The notes beneath the pieces were generated by a model. It was given only the letters and a program-made list of their open reading frames with translations, had not been told where the DNA came from and ran no database searches. A stretch of DNA of 64,000 nt, from the NCBI RefSeq assembly GCF_020171625.1, contig NZ_JAIUZY010000005.1:372001-436000 (forward strand). Direction: 5' to 3'. The position numbers and the translations under genes are program-made. Shown piece by piece: positions 37,052 through 44,720 of the stretch (the first letter of the stretch is position 1; every line of letters starts with the position of its first letter). This stretch comes from Salipiger bermudensis. GTDB taxonomy: Bacteria > Pseudomonadota > Alphaproteobacteria > Rhodobacterales > Rhodobacteraceae.

Positions 37052-38587
37052 ATGATTTGGTCACTTCTGAAGATCATTCTCTTCGTCGCCGTCGTGGCGG
37101 CCCTGACCCTTGGCGCGGGCTACGTGATGGAAAGCCAAGGCGGCCTCCAGATCACCGCCGGCGGGTACGAGTTCAACCTCGGGCCGCTGCAGTCGGTGAT
37201 CGCCGTCATCCTGCTGGTTATCGCGCTCTACGTGGTGTTCAAGCTGGTCTCGCTGCTCATCGCACTGCTCAGGTTCATCAACGGCGACGACACGGCGCTG
37301 TCGCGCTATTTCGACCGCAACCGCGAGCGCAAGGGTTACCAGGCGCTCTCGGAAGGGATGCTGGCGCTGAGCTCCGGCGAGGGCAAGCTCGCGATGGCCA
37401 AGGCCCAGAAGGCCGACCGCTACCTGCATCGCCCGGGCCTGACCAACCTGCTGACCGCGCAGGCCGCCGAGATGACCGGCGACACGCGCAAGGCGGAAGA
37501 GGTCTACAAGAAGCTCATCACCCATGACGAGACCCGCTTTGTCGGCATCCGTGGTATGATGAAGCTGAAGCTCGCCAAGGGGGACACGGAAACGGCGCTG
37601 AAGCTGGCCGAGCGCGCCTTTGCGCTCAAGCCCAAGCACCCCGAGATCCAGGACACGCTGCTGCAGCTTCAGGCCCAGCAGCACGACTGGCGCGGGGCGC
37701 GCCAGACCCTCTCGGCCAAGCTCAAGCACGGCTCCATGCCGCGCGACGTCTATCGCCGCCGCGACGCTGTGCTGGCGCTGTCCGAGGCCAAGGACATCTT
37801 TGCCGAGGACAAGCCGATCGAGGCGCGCGAGGCGGCGATTGCCTCGGCCAAGGGCTCGCCCGACCTGATCCCCGGGGCCTGCATGGCCGCCCGCGCCTAC
37901 ATCGCGCGCGGCGAGCAGAAGAAGGCCGTGCGCATCCTCAAGAAGACCTGGAGCGTGCAGCCGCATCCCGATCTCGCCGCCGCCTTCGCCGAGATCGCAC
38001 CCGACGAGACCCCGGCAGAGCGCATGAAGCGCTTCCGCACGCTCACCTCGGTGCGCCCCGATCACCGCGAGACCCGTCTGCTGCGCGCCGAGCTTGCGCT
38101 CGCCGCCGAGGACTTCCCCGAGGCGCGTCGCGCCATGGGGGATCTGGTCGACAAGGAACCGGATGCCCGCACCCTCACGGTGATGGCAGCGATTGCCCGC
38201 GGCGAGGGCGCGCCCGAATCCGAGGTGCGTGGCTGGCTGGCCAAGGCGCTGGTCGCACCGCGCGGGCCGCAATGGGTCTGCGACGCCTGCGGTCACGTGC
38301 ATTCCGAATGGGAGCCCGTCTGCGAGAATTGCGGGGGCTTCGACACGCTGAGCTGGACCACGCCGCCGCATTCCGATGCCGCCGTGCCGGGGGCCGCGAT
38401 GCTGCCCCTGATCGTGGGCGGTGTGGATGCCGCGGAGCCGCGCGACAGCACCAGGGCGGAGGCCGAAGAGGCGCCCGAGATCCTTACGCCCAACCCTCCG
38501 ACCGAGGATGGCAAGGTCGCATCCGACGAGGCGGTCGAGGATGCCGAGGAAGTCTCCGACGCCCCTGAAAAGGAAGGCGCAAAATAG
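37052..38587 (+). CDS. hemY: HemY-like TPR membrane protein with C-terminal zinc ribbon
   Basis: 511 residues. Two membrane helices (about 5-25 and 48-72) form the HemY_N domain, followed by TPR-like helices (about 100-395). A CxxC-CxxC zinc ribbon lies at residues 410-427 (C-D-A-C, then C-E-N-C), reminiscent of the rubredoxin-like metal site of LapB/YciM, and a low-complexity acidic tail follows. Despite its name, HemY of this type is not the protoporphyrinogen oxidase; its role in the hem operon is unclear. It starts 10 bp after the mitofilin-like gene. Confidence 0.88.
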   Translation: MIWSLLKIILFVAVVAALTLGAGYVMESQGGLQITAGGYEFNLGPLQSVIAVILLVIALYVVFKLVSLLIALLRFINGDDTALSRYFDRNRERKGYQALSEGMLALSSGEGKLAMAKAQKADRYLHRPGLTNLLTAQAAEMTGDTRKAEEVYKKLITHDETRFVGIRGMMKLKLAKGDTETALKLAERAFALKPKHPEIQDTLLQLQAQQHDWRGARQTLSAKLKHGSMPRDVYRRRDAVLALSEAKDIFAEDKPIEAREAAIASAKGSPDLIPGACMAARAYIARGEQKKAVRILKKTWSVQPHPDLAAAFAEIAPDETPAERMKRFRTLTSVRPDHRETRLLRAELALAAEDFPEARRAMGDLVDKEPDARTLTVMAAIARGEGAPESEVRGWLAKALVAPRGPQWVCDACGHVHSEWEPVCENCGGFDTLSWTTPPHSDAAVPGAAMLPLIVGGVDAAEPRDSTRAEAEEAPEILTPNPPTEDGKVASDEAVEDAEEVSDAPEKEGAK

Positions 38588-38632
38588 CCCTTCCCCCCGG
38601 GCGGCCCCGGTGCTAAGAGGCCGCCCACCAGT

Positions 38633-38708
38633 GCCGGTGTAGCTCAGCTGGTAGAGCACGTCATTCGTAATGATGGGGTCGTAGGTTCGAGTCCTATCAC
38701 CGGCACCA
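38633..38708 (+). tRNA. tRNA-Thr (anticodon CGT)
   Basis: A complete 76-nt cloverleaf. Acceptor GCCGGTG pairs with CACCGGC, D-stem GCTC/GAGC, anticodon stem CGTCA/TGATG with loop TTCGTAA (anticodon CGT, codon ACG), T-stem GTAGG/CCTAT with TTCGAGT, discriminator A and an encoded CCA end. It is a t6A37 substrate, so it depends on TsaE/TsaD encoded in this window. No integrase or duplicated 3' end is visible downstream. Confidence 0.97.
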
Positions 38709-39372
38709 CGGTCCACCCCCGCAAAATGTCACAGTGATTCGCCGCTTTGAGCGCGGGGGCCGCGTTTTGCCGTCTGCGACGCGGCGAAGCTGCAATCTCA
38801 GGTATTTCCTAACGGTAGCTAAATACCGGATTTCGCGGTATACGCCCGTATGCCGCAGCGCAGCGGAAAATTTTCTGGACTTTGAGCGCGTCGTGATGTG
38901 TCGTGCGCTTCACAGGATACAAGGTCGACCCGCCGGGAGGAGGCGGGCCGACCGTCAGACGGATGGCGCTGAAAAGGGAGAGGGCCATCCTGTCGAGTAC
39001 CGGTCGCCCCTGGGGAGGTTTTGGGGCGGCCGGGCGTCTTCTACCGACCTAATCGCTCTGTCCTGAATCGCAACTCTGTCGTTGCCGCAAACCCGCCACC
39101 TGCGACCAATTGGCATATCTGCTGCACATCTTTTCAGCGCAGATCCCGCCAAAAGCGCGCCGCGCGCACAGCGAACGAGATCACGTCCTAGTCGTGTAAA
39201 CCTCTTCGAAACCCGTCCAGGGGTATCGAAGTCTTGGTTGCGCTACCGTTTCGTGCTAAAAAGAAGACCCGTCACTGCTCGGACGGGTTGCCACACAGGA
39301 AGGCCCACTCACTGGACAGCGCGTCTGTCCACGTCTTCCTGCCTGTTCAGCAATCCTTAGGGAGAGGATCAC
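38709..39372. other. 664-bp non-coding interval after tRNA-Thr
   Basis: No protein gene is supportable here. The interval contains three stem-loops with pyrimidine-rich minus-strand loops (38923-39031, annotated separately) and, just before the 56-codon gene, two + strand hairpins: ACCCGTC / GACGGGT at 39267-39288 and GGACAG / CTGTCC at 39314-39330. The latter could form a structured 5' leader. No convincing promoter was found. Confidence 0.6.
38923..39031 (-). ncRNA. Candidate anti-Shine-Dalgarno hairpin RNA (cuckoo-like), three stem-loops
   Basis: Read on the minus strand from 39031: stem GGCCGCCCC / GGGGCGACC (one G-U) with loop AAAACCTCCCCA; stem GGATGGC / GCCATCC with a 16-nt loop containing CCTCTCCC; then stem of 12 bp (38953-38923, one G-U) around TCCTCCC, the whole tip reading CCTCCTCCC. 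Cuckoo/CcsR/alpha-r14 RNAs of Alphaproteobacteria consist of adjacent stem-loops exposing CCUCCUCCC. Strand is inferred from that family. No clear promoter was seen, so it might belong to a longer transcript from 39827. Confidence 0.55.
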
Positions 39373-39543
39373 ATGACATTTTTCAATCGCGAACAATCCG
39401 CCGCCGTCGATACGCTGCTCAAGCGCGGCATGTCCGACTTCGACATCGCGCGCAGCGTCTGCGCCGACAACGAAGACCCCGAACTGCTGCTCGAGGCAGT
39501 CTCGACCCAGCGCGAACGCCGCGAGCGTTCCAGCGCGCTCTGA
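39373..39543 (+). CDS. Small protein of 56 residues, unknown function
   Basis: An ATG at 39373 preceded by AGGGAGAGG at ideal spacing opens a 57-codon frame. The protein is helical and charged: M-T-F-F-N-R-E-Q at the start, L-L-K-R-G-M-S-D-F-D-I-A-R-S-V-C in the middle, P-E-L-L-L-E-A-V, and an Arg/Glu-rich end. G-M-S-D-F-D-I-A resembles a short HTH-like helix turn, but I would not assign a fold. Codons show the expected GC-rich third positions. It lies between two hairpin RNA candidates encoded on the other strand; its G-rich ribosome binding site is a potential target of their CCUCC loops. Confidence 0.65.
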   Translation: MTFFNREQSAAVDTLLKRGMSDFDIARSVCADNEDPELLLEAVSTQRERRERSSAL

Positions 39544-39714
39544 CCCGTACACACGCAAACACCGACCGCGGGCGGCGATGGGTCGCCCACGGTCCCGTCT
39601 AGGGCTACGGCCAGACACCTTCACTCCACATTCGCAGCACGGACCGACGCAACGCCATGACAGGGCGATGCGCGACTTGACGTGTCGCGGTGTGGGTATG
39701 GCAGTCTAAGGGGG

Positions 39715-39827
39715 GGAGGAGCGCGGCGACCCTCAGGGAGGAGGAGAGAGGGCCGCCGCTGATTTCCGGGGTTCAGGGAGGAGGAGAGAACCCCAGGAAA
39801 CTTCTAGACACCGTGTCGGCGTCGTTG
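39715..39827 (-). ncRNA. Twin-hairpin anti-Shine-Dalgarno sRNA (cuckoo / CcsR-like)
   Basis: On the minus strand two stem-loops follow each other. Hairpin 1 (39800-39763) has stem TTTCC+GGGGTTC / GAACCCC+GGAAA with one bulged base. Hairpin 2 (39759-39723) has stem GCGGCGGCCCTC / GAGGGTCGCCGC with one G-U pair. Both present the identical 13-nt loop TCTCCTCCTCCCT, which contains CCUCCUCCC, the hallmark of cuckoo RNAs (CcsR1-4 in Rhodobacter sphaeroides, alpha-r14 in rhizobia). Another CTCCTCCCCCC run follows hairpin 2. The stems differ while the loops are identical, the expected sign of selection on the loop. The ends are estimates. Confidence 0.78.
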
Positions 39828-39833
39828 AGGAGC

Positions 39834-39862
39834 ATTTAGGGTCTGCCGCGATGCGGAACAAG
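39834..39862 (-). promoter_or_regulatory. RpoH-type promoter of the twin-hairpin RNA
   Basis: On the minus strand CTTGTT (39862-39857), a 15-bp spacer and CCCTAAAT (39841-39834) mirror the hslV promoter CTTGTC-N15-CCCCATAT in this window. The predicted start near 39827 lies 27 nt before the first hairpin. CcsR RNAs of R. sphaeroides are known to be driven by RpoHI/RpoHII, which supports strand and identity. Confidence 0.65.
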
Positions 39863-40021
39863 ACCTCTTTCTGCAAGGCAGCATTGAAATTTTTGCATGG
39901 CCTTTCCGGCACATGGAGGTTTCCCTCGTGACCGCACGTCCTGCGAGCCGGCGGCGGGGGCCCACGGAAGACCCCCGCCACGTCCGGCTCAAGCAGAAAG
40001 ACGGACCGGTCGTACAGACCG

Positions 40022-40276
40022 AAACTCGTCACATCGACAACACTCGTACCGTCAAAACTGGCACCCGACGGCCAACATGGCCGTGACCATTTACCCACTC
40101 GTTACGCGAACAGACACTCGTACACCCTTCCCGGACAGAACCTTGCCCCAAACACACAGGGCCAACCTGTCCTGTCCAGGTCACTCGCTACCGCACTCCC
40201 CGACACACTCGTGACCGCACGGAAAAGAACACTCGTTAACAAACATCCCGAAACACTCGTACCGAACCTCCTTGGC
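40022..40276. repeat. Array of ACACTCGT-type direct repeats
   Basis: The core (A/C)ACTCG(T/C) recurs with CTCG(T/C) at 40025, 40043, 40098, 40117, 40184, 40208, 40232 and 40256; a further weaker CTCGT is at 39925. The last four units are exactly 24 bp apart; the pairs 40025/40043 and 40098/40117 are 18 and 19 bp apart. Several continue as ACCGCAC or ACCG. Only the 8-bp core is conserved. On the minus strand the array lies upstream of the cuckoo-RNA promoter, so regulator binding is possible. Confidence 0.75.
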
Positions 40277-40323
40277 GGGCCCCGAACACACATTGGGGCG
40301 CCGCACATCTCGTTGAGCGGGCC

Positions 40324-41334
40324 TCAGCCCGCCGCGCGCCGGTTTTCCACCGACCCGCCCAACCGCTCTGCGATCAGGTTGTTCCACGCCGCAGCGAATT
40401 CCGTTGCGGCGCCCGTGGCCCGGCTCTTGTCGGTCGCCTCGGCGCCGGAGCGCAGGGCGAGCGAGAGCGCGTTGCTCCAGCTTGCGATGCCGTGTCCGGG
40501 CACGAAGCGGGCATCGGGTCCGGCGCTGTCGCGCAGCCCGTCGACATCGGCCACCACCAGCTTGCGGCCCGCGGCCCGCGCCTCGAGCGCCACCAGCCCG
40601 AAGGCCTCCCAGCGCGAGGGCATGGCCACCAGATCGACGGCCCGCATCGCCGCCTCGGGCGATCGCGCGTGGCCGTGGAAGGTGATGCGGGAATCTCCCT
40701 CGGCGAGGGCGCGCAGCGACATTTCCTCGGCGCCGGTGCCGAAAATCTCGAGCCGCAGCGCGGGGTCGCGGATCTCGCGGACGGCGCGGATCAGCACGTC
40801 GAAGCCCTTTTGCCGATCGAGCCGCCCGATGGCGCCGATGGTGCACCCCTCCGGGCGCGGCGCGGGCAGGGCGCGGAAGCTGCTCAGATCGACCGCCGAG
40901 GGGATCACCCGCAGCGCCTGCGGCTGCACCAGCCGGCGCGCGGTGAGCCAGTCACCCTGTGCGTGGCTGACCGCCACCACGGTGTCGAACAGCGCGTAGG
41001 CGTTGCGCAGCAGGGTGAAGAACCGCATCTTGAATGGCACGTTCAGCGCCGTGAAGGCCTCGGTGTAGCTGTGCTCCACATGCACCAGCGGCAGGTGGGC
41101 ATGGCGGGCGCGCAGGGAGACCAGCGCCGGCAGCCGCCGCCAGCTCACCGAGAGATGCGAGACGATCATGTCGGCCTGAACCGCGGGGATGCCCTTGTTG
41201 CGTGGCACGGCGCGGATTTCGTGACGGCCGGCCTGAGCCATCAGCGGCGAGGCGTAGATGTGATCCAGCACGCGCATGACTCCGCCGGGCGTGGTGTCGT
41301 CGACAAGGTGAACGATGTGGGGAAGCTTGGTCAT
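40324..41334 (-). CDS. Glycosyltransferase family 4 (GT-B) protein
   Basis: 336 residues. The GT-B acceptor half has V-D-D-T-T-P-G-G-V-M-R-V-L and H-V-E-H-S-Y; the donor half has I-G-A-I-G-R-L-D-R-Q-K-G-F-D-V-L-I, then the E-x7-E-like block S-R-W-E-A-F-G-L-V-A-L-E-A. It adds a sugar from a nucleotide donor to a growing lipid-linked oligosaccharide at the cytoplasmic face. The ATG at 41334 has AAGGAGA upstream. Last gene of the flippase-GT2-GT2-GT4 operon. Confidence 0.9.
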   Translation of the reverse strand: MTKLPHIVHLVDDTTPGGVMRVLDHIYASPLMAQAGRHEIRAVPRNKGIPAVQADMIVSHLSVSWRRLPALVSLRARHAHLPLVHVEHSYTEAFTALNVPFKMRFFTLLRNAYALFDTVVAVSHAQGDWLTARRLVQPQALRVIPSAVDLSSFRALPAPRPEGCTIGAIGRLDRQKGFDVLIRAVREIRDPALRLEIFGTGAEEMSLRALAEGDSRITFHGHARSPEAAMRAVDLVAMPSRWEAFGLVALEARAAGRKLVVADVDGLRDSAGPDARFVPGHGIASWSNALSLALRSGAEATDKSRATGAATEFAAAWNNLIAERLGGSVENRRAAG

Positions 41335-41363
41335 CACGAAACTCTCCTTCGGCAATCGAACAC

Positions 41364-42350
41364 TCAGGACCGGCCGGCGGTCAGCACATTGCGGGCAAGC
41401 CGCATCGGGGCGTCGCCGTAGCGGGCGCAGAGCCGGGCGGCGGCGAGGGTGGTGAGGCTGCGAACCGGCTCTTCGTAGAGCGGCGCGCGGGATTCGGCGA
41501 AGGCGCGCGCGACCAGGTCGCAGGCGGTGTCGCCATCGTTGCTGCTCACCGCGCGGCGGGCGAGGTAGCGCAGCTGGTAGGCGCGCGCGGCGGGCTCATG
41601 GCGCGCGAAGAAGGCCGGGTCGGTGGGGCGCAGCTTGGTCACCATGCGCTCCCACGCGGCGAGTTGCGCATCGGTGCGGGCCGAGAGACCGGTGGCGTTG
41701 ATGCGGTACTCGGTGAGCAGGCCGGGCACGCCCTCCATGCTCCAATCGGTGGTGAGCGCAAAGCGCATCCAGCACTCGATGTCCTCGGACTGGCGGAAGG
41801 TCTCGTCGAACACCCAGTCGCGCTTGGTCTCGCTCTCGGGGCGCCACGAGATCGCTTCGAGCGCCTCGCGCCGGAACACCGGCGTCGAGCCGTTGCCCAC
41901 CGGGTTGCGCTTGAACACATGCGCGGTGCTGACATTGCTCAGGCGCGGACGCATCGCGTGGCCGGTGCGGCGACCGGTTTCGTCGATGAAGGCCGAGCCG
42001 GCATAGCTCAGGCCGACATGCGGCGCGGTGGCGAGGTGCAGCACGTGGGTGTCGAGCTTCTCGGGCATCCAGCGGTCGTCGGAGTCGCAGAACCCGATCA
42101 GCGCGCCGCGGGCGCGGGCGATGCCGGTGTTGCGCGCGCCGGCGAGGCCGCGGTTGTTCTGCTGCACAAGGCGGACGCGGCGGTCGGTCTTGGCATGGGC
42201 TTCGGCAATCGCGGCGGTGGCGTCGGTGGAGCCGTCGTCGACGACGATGATCTCGAAGTCGCCGAAGGTCTGAGCCGAGAGCGAGTCCAGCGTCTCGGGC
42301 AGGGTGGCGGCGGCGTTGAACGCGGGAACGACGATGGAGGCGTAAGACAT
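41364..42350 (-). CDS. Glycosyltransferase family 2 protein
   Basis: 328 residues, GT-A fold: V-V-P-A-F-N-A-A-A-T-L near the N-terminus, I-I-V-V-D-D-G-S-T-D, R-N-T-G-I-A-R-A-R-G and the metal-binding C-D-S-D-D-R-W near residue 90. The donor and acceptor are unknown. The close similarity to the neighbouring GT2 at 42362-43285 suggests an old duplication. 11 bp separate the two genes. Confidence 0.92.
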   Translation of the reverse strand: MSYASIVVPAFNAAATLPETLDSLSAQTFGDFEIIVVDDGSTDATAAIAEAHAKTDRRVRLVQQNNRGLAGARNTGIARARGALIGFCDSDDRWMPEKLDTHVLHLATAPHVGLSYAGSAFIDETGRRTGHAMRPRLSNVSTAHVFKRNPVGNGSTPVFRREALEAISWRPESETKRDWVFDETFRQSEDIECWMRFALTTDWSMEGVPGLLTEYRINATGLSARTDAQLAAWERMVTKLRPTDPAFFARHEPAARAYQLRYLARRAVSSNDGDTACDLVARAFAESRAPLYEEPVRSLTTLAAARLCARYGDAPMRLARNVLTAGRS

Positions 42351-42361
42351 CTTGAGGTTCC

Positions 42362-43285
42362 TTACTTCGAGAACAGGCTGTGGCGCAGCGGCGCGGGAAG
42401 CACCGGGGCGAGCATCGCGGCCAGCGCGGTCGCGGCGCCGCGGTGCAGCGGGAACAGGAAGGCACGCGCGTCGCGGCGCAGACCCGAGAGCGCGAGGCGC
42501 AGGGCGAGGCGCGGCTCGCAGCCGACGCGCAGCGCGCGGCGGGCGAGGTAGCGCAGGTGGATGGCCTCGGCGCGTCCGTCCGGGGCAAAGCCGAAGCGGC
42601 GGGCGGTTTCCATCGCCTGCTCGCGGCCCCGGAGCATGGCAGTCAGGTCGGAAGACAGGCCGCCGGCGCTAGTGCGGTAGCGGATCTGGTCCTCGTGCTG
42701 GCCGCAGAGCTCGTAGCCGCTGCCCACGAGGCGGATCAGCCATTCGAGATCCTCGTTGTGGACCATGTCTGCGCGGAAGCCGCCGAGTTTGCGGAACACG
42801 TCGGCGCGGACGCTGAGGTTCGACATGGTGCAGACCGGGTTCTCGCCCATCAGCATCGGCACGGTGACCTGGCCCTCGGGCACGGTCGAGCGGGCGCCGA
42901 CCTGCGCCGGGTCGCTTTCGAAGAAGCCGATGCGGCCGAACACCGCGTCGGCCTCGCCAAGCAGCAGCGCGCTTGCGACCGAGGAGAGTTTGCCCGGCAG
43001 CCAGATGTCGTCGGCATCGCAGAAGGCGATGACCGAGCCCCGTGCGAGGTCGAGGGCGCCGTGATTGCGGGCATCGCTGGGGCCCTTGCCCGGGTTGCGC
43101 ACCACGATCAGGCGCGGCTCATCGGCGGCGAGTCTCTGGGCCATGTCGAAGGTGTCGTCCTGCGAGCCGTCCTCGACGATGATGGCCTGCCAGTCGACCC
43201 AGCTCTGACGGGTCAGGCTCTGAACCGTTGCGGGGAGGGTCTTGGCTGCGTTGTAGGCCGGGATGACGATGGTGATCAGGGACAT
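42362..43285 (-). CDS. Glycosyltransferase family 2 protein
   Basis: 307 residues, GT-A fold: I-V-I-P-A-Y-N-A-A-K-T-L, I-V-E-D-G-S-Q-D-D, A-R-N-H-G-A and the metal-binding F-C-D-A-D-D-I-W-L near residue 92. Like its neighbour it carries the C-terminal block R-Y-L-A-R-R-A. It probably contributes one linkage of the repeat unit. It begins 4 bp after the flippase stop. Confidence 0.92.
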   Translation of the reverse strand: MSLITIVIPAYNAAKTLPATVQSLTRQSWVDWQAIIVEDGSQDDTFDMAQRLAADEPRLIVVRNPGKGPSDARNHGALDLARGSVIAFCDADDIWLPGKLSSVASALLLGEADAVFGRIGFFESDPAQVGARSTVPEGQVTVPMLMGENPVCTMSNLSVRADVFRKLGGFRADMVHNEDLEWLIRLVGSGYELCGQHEDQIRYRTSAGGLSSDLTAMLRGREQAMETARRFGFAPDGRAEAIHLRYLARRALRVGCEPRLALRLALSGLRRDARAFLFPLHRGAATALAAMLAPVLPAPLRHSLFSK

Positions 43286-43289
43286 GGGC

Positions 43290-44531
43290 TTACACTTTCA
43301 CGAGGGTCTTGGCGAAGACCGGACCGAAGGCGAAACGAAGGGCGGGCAGGGAGACCGCGACCATGGTGAGGGTGGCGGTGGCGAGGTAACCCCAGGCGAT
43401 GGTCTCGAGGCCGTGGGGGGCGGTGAGGGCGATGTTGGCCATCAGCGCAGCGGTGAGGAGCACGGTGGCGAGCAGTTCCTGCTGCGGCCGGCCCTCGGCG
43501 CGCATCCAGCCGGCGGCGGCGGTCCAGAGCATCGTGGGGATCGCGGCGAGGCAGAGGATCGAGACCACGCCGCTGAGATCGGCCCAGTCATCCCCCAGCA
43601 GCAGCGGCACGTACCAGGGCGCCAGCAGCGCCTGAAGCACCACCGCGGGGCCCACGAGGCCGAGCGAGACGCCGAGCCCCTGGCGCAGCGCCGCTTTGCG
43701 GTCGCTGCTGCTGCACAGGTGCGGGAAGAGCACGGCGGCGAAGGCGGTCGAGAACGAGGTGGCGAGGCTGAGGCCGGCGTTGAAGGCCATGAAGTACATG
43801 CCGAGCGCGGCCGGGCCGAGCAGGGCACCGACGATCAGCTTGTCGGCCTGCATCCGCGCGGCCTTGACGATCTCGACCCCGAGCACCGCCCAGCCGAAGG
43901 ACAGGAAGGGACGGATCGGCGCCTTCCCGGCGGCCTTGTCGGCTTTCCACGGGTGCAGGGCGCGCATGGCGACGAGCCAGAACGGCGCGGTCAGCAGGCG
44001 CGGCAGCACCAGCGCCAGCGGGCTCGGCCAGACCAGTGCCAGCAGCACCGAGAGCAGGTTCGCCATCACCGCCTGACCACCGGCAATCGCCGCGGTCTGC
44101 TTGAGCTTGCCGGCGCGCAGCGCGAGGCCGGTCTGCACCAGACCGCCCGGCATGAAGAGGTATTCGCCGGCGAGCACGAGGATCATCAGCGCCAGCGGCA
44201 CGTTGCCGGTCAGGGCCCAGACGCAAGCGGCGATGGCGCTCTGAACGGTGAAGAGACCGAGGCACCACGCCCAGTTGAGGCCGTGGGCGCGGTTGCAGGT
44301 CGCGGAAAGGTCGGTGTCGGACGCTGCGATAATACGTTGCCCGACACCGTTCTCCGTGAGTGATTTCAGCAGGTCCCCGGTGGCCAGCGCCGCCGCCGCG
44401 ACACCGATCTCGGTGGCGTCGAGGGTGCGGGCAACCGCAATGACGACACCCAGCCGCGACAGCTTGGTGGCGACTTCGGAGGCGCCGTAAGCGAGCAGGT
44501 GGCTCATCAGTGGGGTTGCGGGGCGAGGCAC
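43290..44531 (-). CDS. Wzx-type lipopolysaccharide/exopolysaccharide flippase (MOP superfamily)
   Basis: 413 residues with about 11-12 membrane helices, beginning A-S-E-V-A-T-K-L-S-R-L-G-V-V-I-A and with the central K-A-A-R-M-Q-A-D-K-L-I-V-G-A-L-L typical of the polysaccharide transport (PST) family. It moves the lipid-linked repeat unit across the inner membrane. A GTG start at 44531 is chosen because AAGGAGA lies at good spacing. It is the first gene of the operon and is divergent from the export lipoprotein; the shared 189-bp gap holds the palindrome at 44628. Confidence 0.88.
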   Translation of the reverse strand: MPRPATPLMSHLLAYGASEVATKLSRLGVVIAVARTLDATEIGVAAAALATGDLLKSLTENGVGQRIIAASDTDLSATCNRAHGLNWAWCLGLFTVQSAIAACVWALTGNVPLALMILVLAGEYLFMPGGLVQTGLALRAGKLKQTAAIAGGQAVMANLLSVLLALVWPSPLALVLPRLLTAPFWLVAMRALHPWKADKAAGKAPIRPFLSFGWAVLGVEIVKAARMQADKLIVGALLGPAALGMYFMAFNAGLSLATSFSTAFAAVLFPHLCSSSDRKAALRQGLGVSLGLVGPAVVLQALLAPWYVPLLLGDDWADLSGVVSILCLAAIPTMLWTAAAGWMRAEGRPQQELLATVLLTAALMANIALTAPHGLETIAWGYLATATLTMVAVSLPALRFAFGPVFAKTLVKV

Positions 44532-44627
44532 GATCAGGTTCTCCTTCAGGTTGGAGTAACCATAAATCGCGGGGTCGGGACTGTCGCGTGCCCGAGGGGG
44601 GAGCCAAGCAACTCATGAGAGAGTATT

Positions 44628-44645
44628 CCTATCCTTCAGGATAGG
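44628..44645. promoter_or_regulatory. EPS palindrome copy 1 (CCTATCC-TTCA-GGATAGG)
   Basis: Perfect 7-bp arms around a 4-bp centre, in the gap between the divergent flippase and export lipoprotein genes. It matches the consensus CTATCC-N4-GGATAG found at four other places in the locus. Confidence 0.75.
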
Positions 44646-44720
44646 TTGGCACTGCACATCTGCGAATTTTCTGTCATGCTGACGACAGATAACAAGAAAA
44701 GCGAAGCACGTGAGGGTTGC

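Larger units (their letters stand above)
39544..40323. other. 780-bp non-coding interval with sRNA candidate and repeat array
   Basis: No protein gene is credible. On the minus strand it holds an RpoH-like promoter and a twin-hairpin RNA (39715-39862). The right half carries the ACACTCGT repeats. The region lies between convergent genes (the 56-residue protein and a glycosyltransferase). Base composition is more A/C-rich on the + strand than in neighbouring coding DNA. Confidence 0.65.

Noticed and set aside
38633-39372. tRNA-Thr as an integration site with a genomic island downstream
   Set aside because: No integrase, no repeated tRNA 3' end and no mobile genes are seen in the following sequence.
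39715-39827. Reading the twin hairpins on the + strand as a CsrA/RsmA sponge (GGA loops)
   Set aside because: The + strand loops are GGA-rich, but the good promoter and the known alphaproteobacterial CCUCCUCCC family both point to the minus strand, and I am not aware of a typical CsrA system in this order.
39733-40098. 121-codon minus-strand frame across the RNA promoter
   Set aside because: No ribosome binding site or recognisable protein pattern, and it runs through the hairpin RNA.
40181-40276. Possible CRISPR array (24-bp period)
   Set aside because: The conserved part is only about 8 bp, units abut without true spacers, spacing changes to 18, 19, 55 and 67 bp to the left, and no cas gene is nearby.
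40181-40323. Minus-strand frame in which the repeats read as (Y/N/H)-E-C every eight residues
   Set aside because: The periodic Cys pattern follows automatically from a 24-bp repeat being a multiple of three; the frame is open only as an extension antisense-shifted to the glycosyltransferase.
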